This document shows positions 8,360-17,288 of a stretch of 64,000 nucleotides of DNA, one piece after another. The stretch lies in assembly GCA_963976625.1 (NCBI GenBank), contig CAXBLA010000009.1, positions 46,134 to 110,133 on the forward strand, written 5' to 3'. The notes under the pieces are model-generated. The model was not told the origin of the DNA and did not search any database. It saw nothing but the letters and a program-made list of their open reading frames with translations. Source of the DNA: UBA1924 sp963976625 (GTDB lineage: Bacteria; Planctomycetota; Phycisphaerae; Phycisphaerales; UBA1924). Positions within the stretch are counted from its first letter, which is position 1, and every line of letters begins with the position of its first letter. The translations under genes were made by a program, and so were the position numbers.

Positions 8360-9358
8360 ATGCACCGAACCGCTCCCCACTTGTTCTTATTCCTGCTGCT
8401 GATGGCACTGCTCATGCTCGGCGGGTGCAGCAAAGCTGACCAACAAGCAGACATCACCGATTCAGCCGCGACCTACACCATCGTCACCACCACCGGGATG
8501 GTCAACGATCTGGTGCAACGGATCGCCGGGGACCACGCAACGACCAAGGGGCTGATCAACTCCGGGATCGACCCCCACCTCTACCAGCCCACCCGCAACG
8601 ACATCAAATCGTTGATGAACGCGGACATGGTGTTCTACTCTGGGCTGCACCTCGAGGGCAAGATGATCGACGCGTTCGAGCGGGTGGCGGGTGTGACGAC
8701 GGTGATCGCGGTGACGGACTCGCTGGATCGGGAGCAGCTGTTGTCGCCCGAGGAATACGAGGGCAGCCATGACCCCCATGTGTGGATGGATCCGCTGGCG
8801 TGGAAACAAGCCGCGGCGGTGATCCACGATGCCATCGCGAGTTACGACCCTGAGCACCGCGCCCAGTACGACGCGAACCTCGCCCAGCTCAATGCAGAGC
8901 TCGACGCGCTCCACGCCTACGCATCCCAAACCCTCGGCTCGATCCCCGCGGAACAGCGCGTGCTCGTCACCGCCCACGATGCATTCCAGTACTTCGGGCA
9001 ACGCTACGACTTCGAGCTCGTGGGCATCCAGGGGATCTCGACCGAGTCGGAAGCCGGCGTGCGCGACATCGAGCGGATCGTGGATCTGCTGGTGAGCCGA
9101 AAGATCGCGGCGGTCTTCGTCGAGACCACCGTGTCCGAGCGCAATATCAAGGCCCTGATTTCCGGCGCCAAGGCCCAAGGACACACCGTCACCATCGGCG
9201 GGTCGCTCTTTTCCGACGCGATGGGCAACCCGGGCACCTACGAGGGCACCTATATCGGTATGATCGATCATAATGTCACGACCATCGCCCGCGCCCTCGG
9301 GGCGACGCCCCCAGTGGGCGGAATGAGCGGGAAGCTGACGAACGAATCAAAGCCATGA
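8360..9358 (+). CDS. Metal ABC transporter substrate-binding lipoprotein (cluster A-I; Mn/Fe/Zn)
   Basis: 332 aa, preceded by a GGAGG Shine-Dalgarno. Residues 1-23 are a lipoprotein signal ending in LGGC (Cys23 lipidated). The fold is that of PsaA/MntC/ZnuA: GIDPHLYQPTRND supplies the first His, GLHLEGKM and HDPHVWMDPLAW follow, then HDAFQYFGQRY, GISTESEAG and LFSDAMG. The ligand pattern reads His-His-Glu-Asp, which in characterised members favours Mn or Fe over Zn, and there is no His-rich loop as in ZnuA. Its stop overlaps the ATPase start by ATGA, so it is the first gene of the operon. Confidence 0.93.
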   Translation: MHRTAPHLFLFLLLMALLMLGGCSKADQQADITDSAATYTIVTTTGMVNDLVQRIAGDHATTKGLINSGIDPHLYQPTRNDIKSLMNADMVFYSGLHLEGKMIDAFERVAGVTTVIAVTDSLDREQLLSPEEYEGSHDPHVWMDPLAWKQAAAVIHDAIASYDPEHRAQYDANLAQLNAELDALHAYASQTLGSIPAEQRVLVTAHDAFQYFGQRYDFELVGIQGISTESEAGVRDIERIVDLLVSRKIAAVFVETTVSERNIKALISGAKAQGHTVTIGGSLFSDAMGNPGTYEGTYIGMIDHNVTTIARALGATPPVGGMSGKLTNESKP

Positions 9359-10272
9359 GCACGCCACCAACCAATCCAGCATCTCCAGCGACTCACTCAG
9401 CAGCCCCGCGCTCAACCCTCGACGCCCACCCCGAGCACTCGGCGGATTCGCCCGTGTCCATCCACGCGATGACGGTGTCCTACAGCCGAAAGCCGGTCTT
9501 GTGGGATGTGGACTACGACGCGCCGTCGAAGTCCCTCGTTGCGATCGTGGGCCCCAACGGCGCGGGCAAGAGCACCCTGATCAAAGCATGCCTGGGACTC
9601 ATCCCGATGGCCGCGGGAACGGTGGAGTTCTGGGGGCAGTCGTACAAGCAGGCCCGCTCGCGGATCGGCTATGTGCCTCAGCGTGAGTCGGTCGATTGGG
9701 ACTTCCCGGTGTCGGCCCTCGATGTTGTGTGCATGGGGCGCTACCGCAAGATCGGCTGGTGCCGACCGGTGACCAAGTCGCACAAGCTCGCCGCGATGGA
9801 AGCGCTCGATCGCGTCGGGATGGCGGACTACGCTAAACGCCAGATCTCGCAGCTTTCTGGCGGGCAGCAGCAGCGTATCTTCCTCGCCCGCGCATTGGCC
9901 CAAGAGGCCGATCTGTACTTCATGGACGAGCCCTTCGCCGGGGTCGACGCTTCCACGGAGCGCGCGATCATCGGGGTGCTCCAGGAGCTCCGCGCTGGCG
10001 GCAAGACTGTCATCGTCGTGCATCATGATCTACAAACCGTCCCTGAATACTTTGACCATGTGATGCTGCTCAACATGCGCATCGTCGCGTCGGGCCCGGT
10101 GCACGAAGCCTTCACCAACGAGCACCTGCACAAAGCCTACGGCGGTCGGCTCACGCTGCTGGCCGAAGCGTCCGAAGCCGTCGCACGCGCGGCCAAAGGC
10201 GGCGTCAAGGCTCCATCGAAAGCCAAAGGCAAACCGAAAACCAAAGCCAAGACAAAGCCGAAGGCCAAATGA
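9355..10272 (+). CDS. Metal ABC transporter ATP-binding protein
   Basis: 305 aa cytoplasmic ATPase of the Mn/Zn importer. It shows Walker A GPNGAGKST (residues 66-74), signature LSGGQQQR, Walker B LYFMDEP and the switch His in VVHHDLQ. Two oddities: about 30 extra residues before the first strand, and a C-terminal tail (from about residue 280) of Lys/Pro/Ala repeats such as KGKPKTKAKTKPKAK, similar in flavour to the TopA extension. It overlaps both neighbours by 4 bases (ATGA), implying translational coupling. Confidence 0.94.
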   Translation: MSTPPTNPASPATHSAAPRSTLDAHPEHSADSPVSIHAMTVSYSRKPVLWDVDYDAPSKSLVAIVGPNGAGKSTLIKACLGLIPMAAGTVEFWGQSYKQARSRIGYVPQRESVDWDFPVSALDVVCMGRYRKIGWCRPVTKSHKLAAMEALDRVGMADYAKRQISQLSGGQQQRIFLARALAQEADLYFMDEPFAGVDASTERAIIGVLQELRAGGKTVIVVHHDLQTVPEYFDHVMLLNMRIVASGPVHEAFTNEHLHKAYGGRLTLLAEASEAVARAAKGGVKAPSKAKGKPKTKAKTKPKAK

Positions 10273-11567
10273 ACGACCTGCCCGTCAGCTTCAGCGAGAT
10301 CCTCGAAACGCTCACCCTGCGTGGCGGGGTCAACACCAACGCGGTGATCCTCGGCACCACCCTGCTGGGGATCGCCGCCGGAGTCATCGGATCGTTTGCG
10401 CTGCTCCGCAAGCGTTCGCTCACGGCTGACGCGCTCAGCCACGCGACCCTGCCGGGCATCGCGGGCGCGTTCTTGATCGCGACTGCGCTGGGATACAGCG
10501 GGCGATCGATGCCGCTGCTCATGCTGGGCGCGGCCATCACCGGGGTGCTGGGCGTGGCGTGCATCCACCTGATCCTCCACCACTCGCGCCTCAAAGAAGA
10601 CGCGGCGATCGGCCTGGTGCTCTCCGTGTTCTTCGGCATCGGGATCGTCCTGCTCTCGCTGGTGCAGAACTCGAAGCACGGGGGCGGCGCGGGGCTCAAC
10701 CATTACATCTACGGCCAGACCGCCGCGATGACGCACAAAGACGCCCAGCTCATGGGCGCGATCGGAATCGTCGCTTCGCTCATCGCCATCGTCATGCTCA
10801 AAGAGTTCATGGTCGTATGCTTCAACGAGACCTTCGCCCGCGCGACCGGGCTTCGGGTCTGGCTGATCGACTCGATCATGCTCGGGCTCGTGGTGCTGAT
10901 CACGGTATCGGGGCTCCAGGCGGTTGGGATTATCCTGATCGTCGCGATGCTGATTATTCCGCCGGCCGCGGCTCGGTTCTGGACGGATCGGCTCTGGCGA
11001 TTGGTGCTCATCAGCGCCTTCATCGGCGGGCTCTCGGGCTACGCGGGCGCTTCGATCAGTGCATTGATACCCAGAAAACCCGCCGGCGCGGTAATCGTGC
11101 TCGTCGCGGGGGCGGTGTTCTTGGTGTCGATGCTCATCGCACCCACGCGCGGGGTCATCGCCGACTCCGTGCGTCGGCTCCGGCTCAGAGCCCGCATTGC
11201 CATCGACCATGTGCTCGAAGAGCTTTATGAGCGCGAGCACGGCGCGACGGCCGGGCATCCGATTGGCTCGCCCGTGCTCCTCCGCCTGATCGCCCTGCGT
11301 GGCTGGATCACAAAGAGCGATCGTGCTTACACCTTGACCCCAGCCGGACGCGCACAAGGGCAGCGCATCCATCGCAATCATCTGCTCTGGGAGCAGTACC
11401 TTGTGTCCTACGCCGACATCGCGCCCACCCATGTCGATTGGTCGGTCGATCAGGTCGAGCATGTGCTCACCGATGAACTGATCAGCGAGCTCGAAGCCGC
11501 GCTGAGCAAGCGGGGCATCACGGTTGATCAGCTCCCGAGCAATCAGACCAATGGAGCGCCCGCATGA
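10269..11567 (+). CDS. Metal ABC transporter permease fused to a DtxR/MntR-like C-terminal module (first subunit)
   Basis: 432 aa. Residues 1-300 are an ABC-3 family permease with eight to nine hydrophobic segments and the family stretch VGIILIVAMLIIPPAAARF. From about residue 310 (AIDHVLEELYERE) the sequence changes to a winged-helix and dimerisation region of the iron-dependent repressor family: ITKSDRAYTLTPAG is the wing, HRNHLLWEQYLV matches the helix carrying MntR His77, and VDQVEHVL matches MntR EGIEHH, with Glu and His kept and the first Glu replaced by Asp. The usual first HTH helices are short, so DNA binding may be lost. Chlamydia YtgCR is a known permease-repressor fusion. Overlaps both neighbours by ATGA. 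Confidence 0.9.
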   Translation: MNDLPVSFSEILETLTLRGGVNTNAVILGTTLLGIAAGVIGSFALLRKRSLTADALSHATLPGIAGAFLIATALGYSGRSMPLLMLGAAITGVLGVACIHLILHHSRLKEDAAIGLVLSVFFGIGIVLLSLVQNSKHGGGAGLNHYIYGQTAAMTHKDAQLMGAIGIVASLIAIVMLKEFMVVCFNETFARATGLRVWLIDSIMLGLVVLITVSGLQAVGIILIVAMLIIPPAAARFWTDRLWRLVLISAFIGGLSGYAGASISALIPRKPAGAVIVLVAGAVFLVSMLIAPTRGVIADSVRRLRLRARIAIDHVLEELYEREHGATAGHPIGSPVLLRLIALRGWITKSDRAYTLTPAGRAQGQRIHRNHLLWEQYLVSYADIAPTHVDWSVDQVEHVLTDELISELEAALSKRGITVDQLPSNQTNGAPA

Positions 11568-12940
11568 GCAGCTCCGCGTTTCAAACTTTCTTGATCCTCG
11601 ATCTGCTCGCACTCCTCGCGGCCATCTTCGCGGCGCTCTCCTGCGGGCTCTTAGGCAACTTCCTCGTCCTCCGCAAACAGAGCCTGATGGGCGATGCGAT
11701 TTCGCACGCGGTGCTGCCCGGGTTGGTCGGGGCGTTCTTGATTACGCAGTCTCGCTCGCCGGGCATCATGTTCATCGGGGCGGCGGCTTCTGCCTTGGTC
11801 ACCGTGATGCTCGTCGAACTCATCAAGCGCCTGGGCAAGGTTGAGCCCGGGGCGGCGATGGGTGTGGTGTTCTCGATTCTCTTCGCGCTCGGCGTGTACC
11901 TGCTCGAGAACAACGCCGCCCGCAGCGTGGATTTGGATGCAGATTGCGTCCTCCACGGCAACCTCCAGAATCTCTTCTGGACCGCCACCCCATCGAGCTG
12001 GAGCCCGCTGCTCGATGTCCAATCGATCCAGGGCATGCCGAGGGCGGCCATCGAGCTGCTGGTCTTCCGCGATCGCTTCATCGCGCCGGTGCCCTACCAG
12101 ATCTGGACGCTCTTTGGGACAACCATCGCGGTGATCCTGTTCATCACGGTGCTGTTCAAAGAGCTCCGCATCGCGTCGTTCGATGCGGGGATCTCGACCG
12201 TGCAGGGGATCAACGCCGGGGTCATGCACATGGTGCTGATGACCTTCGTCGCGATCGCGGCCGTGGCTTCGTTTGAAGCCGTGGGCTCGATCCTCGTCAT
12301 CGCGATGCTCATCGCCCCCGCGGCCACCGCCCGCCTGCTCACCGATCGGCTTATCACCCAGATCATCGTCAGCGCGATCATCGCGCTCGTCACGGCGATC
12401 GGCGGCTACGCCCTCGCGTCGTGGATGGGTGTCAACGCCGCGGGGATGATGGCGAGTATCTCTGGAGCGCTGCTGGTGCTCGTGATGATCGTCTCGCCAT
12501 CGCACGGGATCATCACCAAGGCCCAGAACCAACGCCGACTGGGCAACCTCGTCGCGATCGAAGATGTGCTCGGGTCACTCTATCGGCTCTGGGAAACCGA
12601 CGAACGCACGACCCGCGCGGGGCTCACCGCAGCGACGACTGGGTCTGTCGGGGCAGGCAACTCGGGGCGCATGGGCAAAGCCATCGACCGGGCGATCGCA
12701 TCGGGTTTGATCACGCTCGACGGTTCCGAACTCACACTGACCGAGTCCGGGCTCAGCCAGGGCGCGGCGATCATCCGCAAGCATCGCTTGTGGGAGGGGT
12801 ACTTGGTTGACGAAGCCGGGATCAGCCCCGACCATGTGCACGACACGGCCGAGCAGCTTGAGCATCTGATGGATCCCCCACCATCATCAAGCCCCGATGC
12901 GCACACCGACCCGCACGGCAAGCCCATCCCGCCCAAATAA
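11564..12940 (+). CDS. Metal ABC transporter permease fused to a DtxR/MntR-like C-terminal module (second subunit)
   Basis: 458 aa. Residues 1-315 are a second ABC-3 permease, with VGSILVIAMLIAPAATARL matching the family stretch in the first. It is presumably the heterodimer partner. From about residue 325 (LVAIEDVLGSLYRLWE) it continues into another DtxR/MntR-like module: a Gly/Ser/Thr-rich degenerate HTH region, wing LTLTESG, helix HRLWEGYL (MntR His77 position) and AEQLEHLM, which keeps both Glu and the His of the MntR EGIEHH metal site. A Pro/Ser-rich tail follows. Membrane topology puts this module in the cytoplasm next to the ATPase. Two metalloregulator-like tails in one transporter is unusual. 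Confidence 0.9.
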   Translation: MSSSAFQTFLILDLLALLAAIFAALSCGLLGNFLVLRKQSLMGDAISHAVLPGLVGAFLITQSRSPGIMFIGAAASALVTVMLVELIKRLGKVEPGAAMGVVFSILFALGVYLLENNAARSVDLDADCVLHGNLQNLFWTATPSSWSPLLDVQSIQGMPRAAIELLVFRDRFIAPVPYQIWTLFGTTIAVILFITVLFKELRIASFDAGISTVQGINAGVMHMVLMTFVAIAAVASFEAVGSILVIAMLIAPAATARLLTDRLITQIIVSAIIALVTAIGGYALASWMGVNAAGMMASISGALLVLVMIVSPSHGIITKAQNQRRLGNLVAIEDVLGSLYRLWETDERTTRAGLTAATTGSVGAGNSGRMGKAIDRAIASGLITLDGSELTLTESGLSQGAAIIRKHRLWEGYLVDEAGISPDHVHDTAEQLEHLMDPPPSSSPDAHTDPHGKPIPPK

Positions 12941-12967
12941 TCCGGACTTGTCGCCCTACCCTTCCCC

Positions 12968-14305
12968 ATGCCAACCGCTCACGAAACGAACTTCGACGGC
13001 CTCATCGGGCCAACGCACAACTACGCCGGGCTCTCGCCGGGCAATGTCGCCTCGGTCACCAACGCCGGGGGCACCTCAAAGCCCAAAGCCGCGGCGCTGC
13101 AGGGGCTATCGAAGATGAAGACGCTGATGGATCTGGGGCTGACCCAAGGAATCCTGCCGCCACACCATCGCCCGGACCTGAGCGCCCTGCGCCGGATCGG
13201 GTTCACGGGCAGCGACGAAGAACTCCTCAAAGAAGCCCACGCCTTTGACCCCACGCTCTTGCCCTCGATCTGGAGCGCCTCAAGCATGTGGGCGGCCAAC
13301 GCCGCGACGGTCTCGCCGAGCATGGACACCGCGGATAGCAAAGTCCACCTCACCCCCGCGAACCTGATCTCCAACTACCACCGCTCGCTTGAGCACCCCA
13401 CCACCACGCGCATGCTGCGGATGATCTTCAAGGATGACGCCCACTTTGTGGTCCACGACCCGCTACCCGATCAGATGCGCTACGCCGACGAGGGCGCGGC
13501 CAACCACATCCGCTTCGCCGCCGACCACGGTGAGGCGGGCGTCGAGATGTTCGTCTATGGATTCGATCGCGAGGACCCCGCGGGCGGTGCGCGCAAGTAC
13601 CCATCGCGCCAAACCCGGGCCGCGAGCAAGGCGATCGCCCGATTGCACAAGCTCAACCCCACGAACACGGTCTACACCCGCCAGCACCCCGACGCGATCG
13701 ATGCGGGCGTGTTCCACAACGATGTCATCGCCACGGGCAACGAGCATGTGTTCCTCTATCACGAGCAGGCCTTCGCGACCTCGCGCTCGATGATCACGGA
13801 CATCGCCGGGCCGCTGGGGCGCGAGCTGACCCTCATCGAAGCGCACAATACGGATTTCTCGCTCCAGGACGCGGTGACGAGCTACCTGTTCAACTCGCAG
13901 ATCGTGACACTCAACGATGGATCGATGGCCTTGATCGCACCCCTTGAGTCCAAAGAGAACCCACGCGTGGCGCGCTTTGTCGATGCGATGATCGCGGACG
14001 CATCGAACCCGATCAACACGGTGCACTACCTCGATGTCCGCGAATCGATGCGCAACGGGGGAGGTCCCGCGTGCCTACGCCTGCGCGTGGTCATGAACAA
14101 ACAAGAACTGGACGCGGTCCATCCGGGCGTGATGCTCACCGATGGCTTGTACAATGCCCTCGTCCGCTGGGTTGAAAAGCACTACCCCGATGAGCTGAGC
14201 GCCAACGATCTGCTCGACCCGAAGCTGGCGACCGGCCTGACCGATGCCCTCGACGAGCTGACCACCATCCTCGATCTGCCCGGGCTCTACGCCTTCCAGC
14301 ACTGA
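12968..14305 (+). CDS. astB: N-succinylarginine dihydrolase
   Basis: 445 aa, the expected length. Converts N2-succinylarginine to N2-succinylornithine, CO2 and ammonia in the arginine succinyltransferase (AST) degradation pathway. Recognised from the N-terminus (NFDGLIGPTHNYAGLS), SMWAANAATVSPS, HNDVIATGNEH and GGGPACLRLR, which carries the catalytic Cys; these match AstB of the amidinotransferase-fold superfamily. No other ast genes are in the window, so it stands alone here. It starts 27 bases after the metal permease and may be read through from that operon, although the functional link is unclear. Confidence 0.93.
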   Translation: MPTAHETNFDGLIGPTHNYAGLSPGNVASVTNAGGTSKPKAAALQGLSKMKTLMDLGLTQGILPPHHRPDLSALRRIGFTGSDEELLKEAHAFDPTLLPSIWSASSMWAANAATVSPSMDTADSKVHLTPANLISNYHRSLEHPTTTRMLRMIFKDDAHFVVHDPLPDQMRYADEGAANHIRFAADHGEAGVEMFVYGFDREDPAGGARKYPSRQTRAASKAIARLHKLNPTNTVYTRQHPDAIDAGVFHNDVIATGNEHVFLYHEQAFATSRSMITDIAGPLGRELTLIEAHNTDFSLQDAVTSYLFNSQIVTLNDGSMALIAPLESKENPRVARFVDAMIADASNPINTVHYLDVRESMRNGGGPACLRLRVVMNKQELDAVHPGVMLTDGLYNALVRWVEKHYPDELSANDLLDPKLATGLTDALDELTTILDLPGLYAFQH

Positions 14306-14517
14306 TTCTGACCGCCCCGAGACCCGATCGAGCAGCGCTCCGTCGTCGGCGAGGTGAATCTGCGCCCTCAATCTGGGGAAGATGCCCGAAAATAACCCCT
14401 CTGGGCAATCCTTGCTCAATATCCCGTCCTGCTTGGAACGATATAGATATAGACCAATAGGTTATCACACCCCCAATTCTGGTGGTGTGGCATCGCTCAC
14501 GGACGAGGAACCCATCC

Positions 14518-16161
14518 ATGTCAGACGACCACCATATCCCAACGGCCGCCCACCACCTCGAGGACGAGCCGGGCGAACGCTTAGCCCGCCCGTTCACACG
14601 ATTCGCCAAGCTCTCGAGCTCCGGCGGCATCGTCCTGCTCCTGATGACCGCGATCGCGATGATCTGGGCCAATGTGGACGAGGCCTCGTACAACGAGATC
14701 TTCAATCAGACTGAGACTCGCATCACCGTCGATGACGGCGGGCATAACCGCCCGGCCGTGATTGATCATGCACTTGGCCATGCTGACCACGCCGATGCCG
14801 CTGAGCATGATGAGGGGCACGATGAGGGGCATGACGAAGAACACAATGCCGATGAGCACGCAGCCGCAGCAGTGGGCGAACACGCAGCAGACGCCGACGA
14901 TGGCCACGCGGGCGAGGGTGGCGATCACGCTGGCGGGCACGGGCACGGCTGGACCCCGATCACCGAAGAGCCGCTCTGGTACATGGGGCACTCGACCGCC
15001 GCATGGATCAATGACCTGCTCATGGCGATCTTCTTCCTCGTCGTTGGGCTCGAAATCAAACGCGAAATCATTGTCGGCGAGCTGGCATCACCCAAGCGTG
15101 CAGCGTTGCCGATCTTCGGCGCGCTCGGCGGTATGATCGGCCCGGCGCTGATCTTTGCCGCCCTCAACTGGGGCAAGCCCACGATCGGCGGCTGGGGCAT
15201 CCCGATGGCGACGGACATCGCCTTCGCCGTGGGCATCCTGGCGATGCTCGGCTCGCGCATCCCCAACTCGCTCAAGGTCTTCCTGACCAGCCTGGCGATC
15301 GTCGATGACCTTGGCGCATTGATCGTTATCGCGGTGTTCTACACCGATCACCTGGAGATGAGCTTCCTCGGCTACGCCGGGGTCATCATCGGCGTGCTCG
15401 GGATCATGAACCTGCTGCGTGTCCGGTGGATCACGCTGTACCTTGTTCTTGGGCTCCCGCTGTGGTACTGCATTTATAAATCCGGCGTGCACGCGACGAT
15501 CGCCGGCGTGCTCCTCGCGCTGACGATCCCGGCCCACGCGCGGGTGAACGCCGTCAACTTTGTATTCTCGTCACGCAAGGCCCTCGATATCTTCGCCGAT
15601 GCCGAGGATGATCTGGACACCGATGTAACCACCTCGTCCGAGCGTCGCGCCGCGGTCAACGCGATCATGCAGAACGCACGCCAGGTGCTCCCGCCATTGC
15701 ACCGCATCGAGCATGTGCTCCACCCGTGGGCCGCATTCGTGATCATCCCGGTGTTTGCGCTGGCCAACGCCGGCATCCCCGTTCACGGCGGCGTGAGCGA
15801 CAACCTCGCCAACTCCTCCTCGATGGGGATCATCCTTGGGCTCTTTATCGGCAAGCCCGTCGGGATCATGCTGATGTGCTTCATCGCCTGCAAGCTCGGG
15901 ATCGCCTCGCTGCCGCGGGGTGTATCGTGGCGTCATATCCTCGGCGCGGGCACGCTGGCCGGGATCGGCTTCACGATGGCGATCTTTATCGCGAACCTCG
16001 CGTTTGCCAAGTCCCCGACCGACCTCGAGCACGCCAAGCTCTCGATCCTTGTCGCCTCGGCGATCTCCGCGATCGTGGGTGCCGGGATCCTGCTTACCTG
16101 CAAGGGCGGCCCAGAGCCAGAGCCCGATTCGCTCGGCCCGCTGGTTGACCACGAGGACTGA
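14518..16161 (+). CDS. nhaA: Na+/H+ antiporter NhaA with His/acid-rich periplasmic insert
   Basis: 547 aa from the ATG at 14518, which follows GAGGAA; E. coli NhaA is about 390 aa. Exchanges Na+ or Li+ for H+ across the inner membrane. The essential aspartates are present: D233 in ATDIAFAVG (E. coli D133) and D263-D264 in AIVDDLGAL (E. coli D163-D164). Between TM1 (about 30-50) and TM2, residues 76-144 form an insert with 14 His and many Asp/Glu (HDEGHDEGHDEEH), encoded partly by 12-base repeats. It should lie in the periplasm and looks metal- or proton-binding. The C-terminus is followed at once by a terminator. Confidence 0.95.
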   Translation: MSDDHHIPTAAHHLEDEPGERLARPFTRFAKLSSSGGIVLLLMTAIAMIWANVDEASYNEIFNQTETRITVDDGGHNRPAVIDHALGHADHADAAEHDEGHDEGHDEEHNADEHAAAAVGEHAADADDGHAGEGGDHAGGHGHGWTPITEEPLWYMGHSTAAWINDLLMAIFFLVVGLEIKREIIVGELASPKRAALPIFGALGGMIGPALIFAALNWGKPTIGGWGIPMATDIAFAVGILAMLGSRIPNSLKVFLTSLAIVDDLGALIVIAVFYTDHLEMSFLGYAGVIIGVLGIMNLLRVRWITLYLVLGLPLWYCIYKSGVHATIAGVLLALTIPAHARVNAVNFVFSSRKALDIFADAEDDLDTDVTTSSERRAAVNAIMQNARQVLPPLHRIEHVLHPWAAFVIIPVFALANAGIPVHGGVSDNLANSSSMGIILGLFIGKPVGIMLMCFIACKLGIASLPRGVSWRHILGAGTLAGIGFTMAIFIANLAFAKSPTDLEHAKLSILVASAISAIVGAGILLTCKGGPEPEPDSLGPLVDHED

Positions 16162-16184
16162 CCCCAACCAACCCATACAAACCC

Positions 16185-16215
16185 AACCCCCGGCCAATCG
16201 GCTGGGGGTTTTTCT
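16185..16215 (+). terminator. Rho-independent terminator after nhaA
   Basis: AACCCCCGGCC and GGCTGGGGGTT form a stem around a short CAATC-type loop, followed by a run of T broken by one C. It begins 23 bases after the nhaA stop. Confidence 0.85.
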
Positions 16216-16273
16216 TTGGGTGTGCATCATGCATGCACGCTGCACTCGATGAATTAATCTAGAAACGATCGGC

Positions 16274-17270
16274 TTAGAACTCGGGGAAGGGCACGCCGTC
16301 GCCGCTGCGGTAGCTCGCGTGCTCGATGATGTACATCCCGAGCACCCAGCCATCGACGACATACGGATCGAGGATGAACACGCCCTCGACCGTCCCGAAC
16401 CCCACGGCACTGTTGCCAAAGTCCACATCGTGATCCAGCGTCACCTCGATCGCATCGTATGGCGAAGGCGGGATCCCGATACAGCACCCGTCCCACGGGT
16501 TCTGCATCACCAGCAGCTCGCGCGTGGTCGTCGCGATCACCGGCACGAGTGTGTTGCCCACGATGCGGACTTGACGCTCGTGGAGCAGGTCGAGCCAGTC
16601 GGGCAGGTGCTCTTTGCCTTGCTTGGGGTTGTAGTCCTGCTCGATCGCGCGGAGGGTCTTCCACTCGAGCATGAACGGATCGACCTCGGTGCCGGTGCCC
16701 ATGACGATCTCGCCGGTCTTGACGATGATAAACGACCCGTCGGCACGCAGCTTGTAGCTCGGAGCGGCTTCCGGCTCGGTTTCCGTTGCCAGCTCTGGTT
16801 CTGGTTCAACGATCTGTTCAGGTTCGATGGCTGGCTCACTGATCGGATCTGGCTCTGATTCAGTGGCGACATCCCCGCCCACTTCTTGTGCTTGTTTCTG
16901 TTGAGCTCCTGATTGATCGACTGGCTCTTCCGGGAGCTCATCAGCCAGCTCGATCATGGAGTCGATCAAGCGTTGGATGCTTGACTCAGGGCTTTGCTCG
17001 GATGCCGGTTCAGGATCTGGCTCTGCTGGCACATCAGGCGTGGGCTCTGGCTCGGCTATGGCCTGCGGCTCGGGCTCGGCTTCTGGATTGGGTCGGGCGT
17101 GTTCGTTCTGATCGGGGCGGGCGTGCGGGTAGACCGGATGATCCCGGTGTTTGAGCAGATGCGATGGAGGTCGGCTCGCCAGCGATCGCGGCTTCTGTGC
17201 GCACACGCAGGGTGTAGAGCCCTCCGGTGAGCAGCACCAATCCCAAGATGAACAACCAGAACCAACGCAC
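16274..17270 (-). CDS. DUF3299-domain membrane-anchored protein, interrupted by an apparent +1 frameshift
   Basis: Residues encoded from the ATG at 17270 give a membrane anchor (MRWFWLFILGLVLLTGGLYT) in one frame that ends at 17034. The rest, a Pro/Glu-rich linker then a DUF3299 domain, is in the neighbouring frame, open from 17206 to 16274 with only a GTG as start. Skipping one base in the GC-rich run near 17115-17140 joins them into about 330 aa. The domain is recognised by VRIVGNTLVPV and WDGCCIGIPPSPYDAIEV, matching the family pattern of a Cys followed by Pro-rich residues. The partner ABC genes lie directly upstream. Sequencing error, true pseudogene and programmed shift cannot be told apart here. 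Confidence 0.75.
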
Positions 17271-17288
17271 GGGGTCTCCTTGTTTGAG

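Noticed and set aside
10137..11612. 491-codon leftward open frame
   Set aside because: Lies opposite the ATPase and first permease; reads as Arg/Asp/His-rich shadow sequence.
14806..14850. Possible CRISPR-like or satellite repeat
   Set aside because: The 12-base repeats are in frame and encode the His/Glu insert of NhaA; no spacers.
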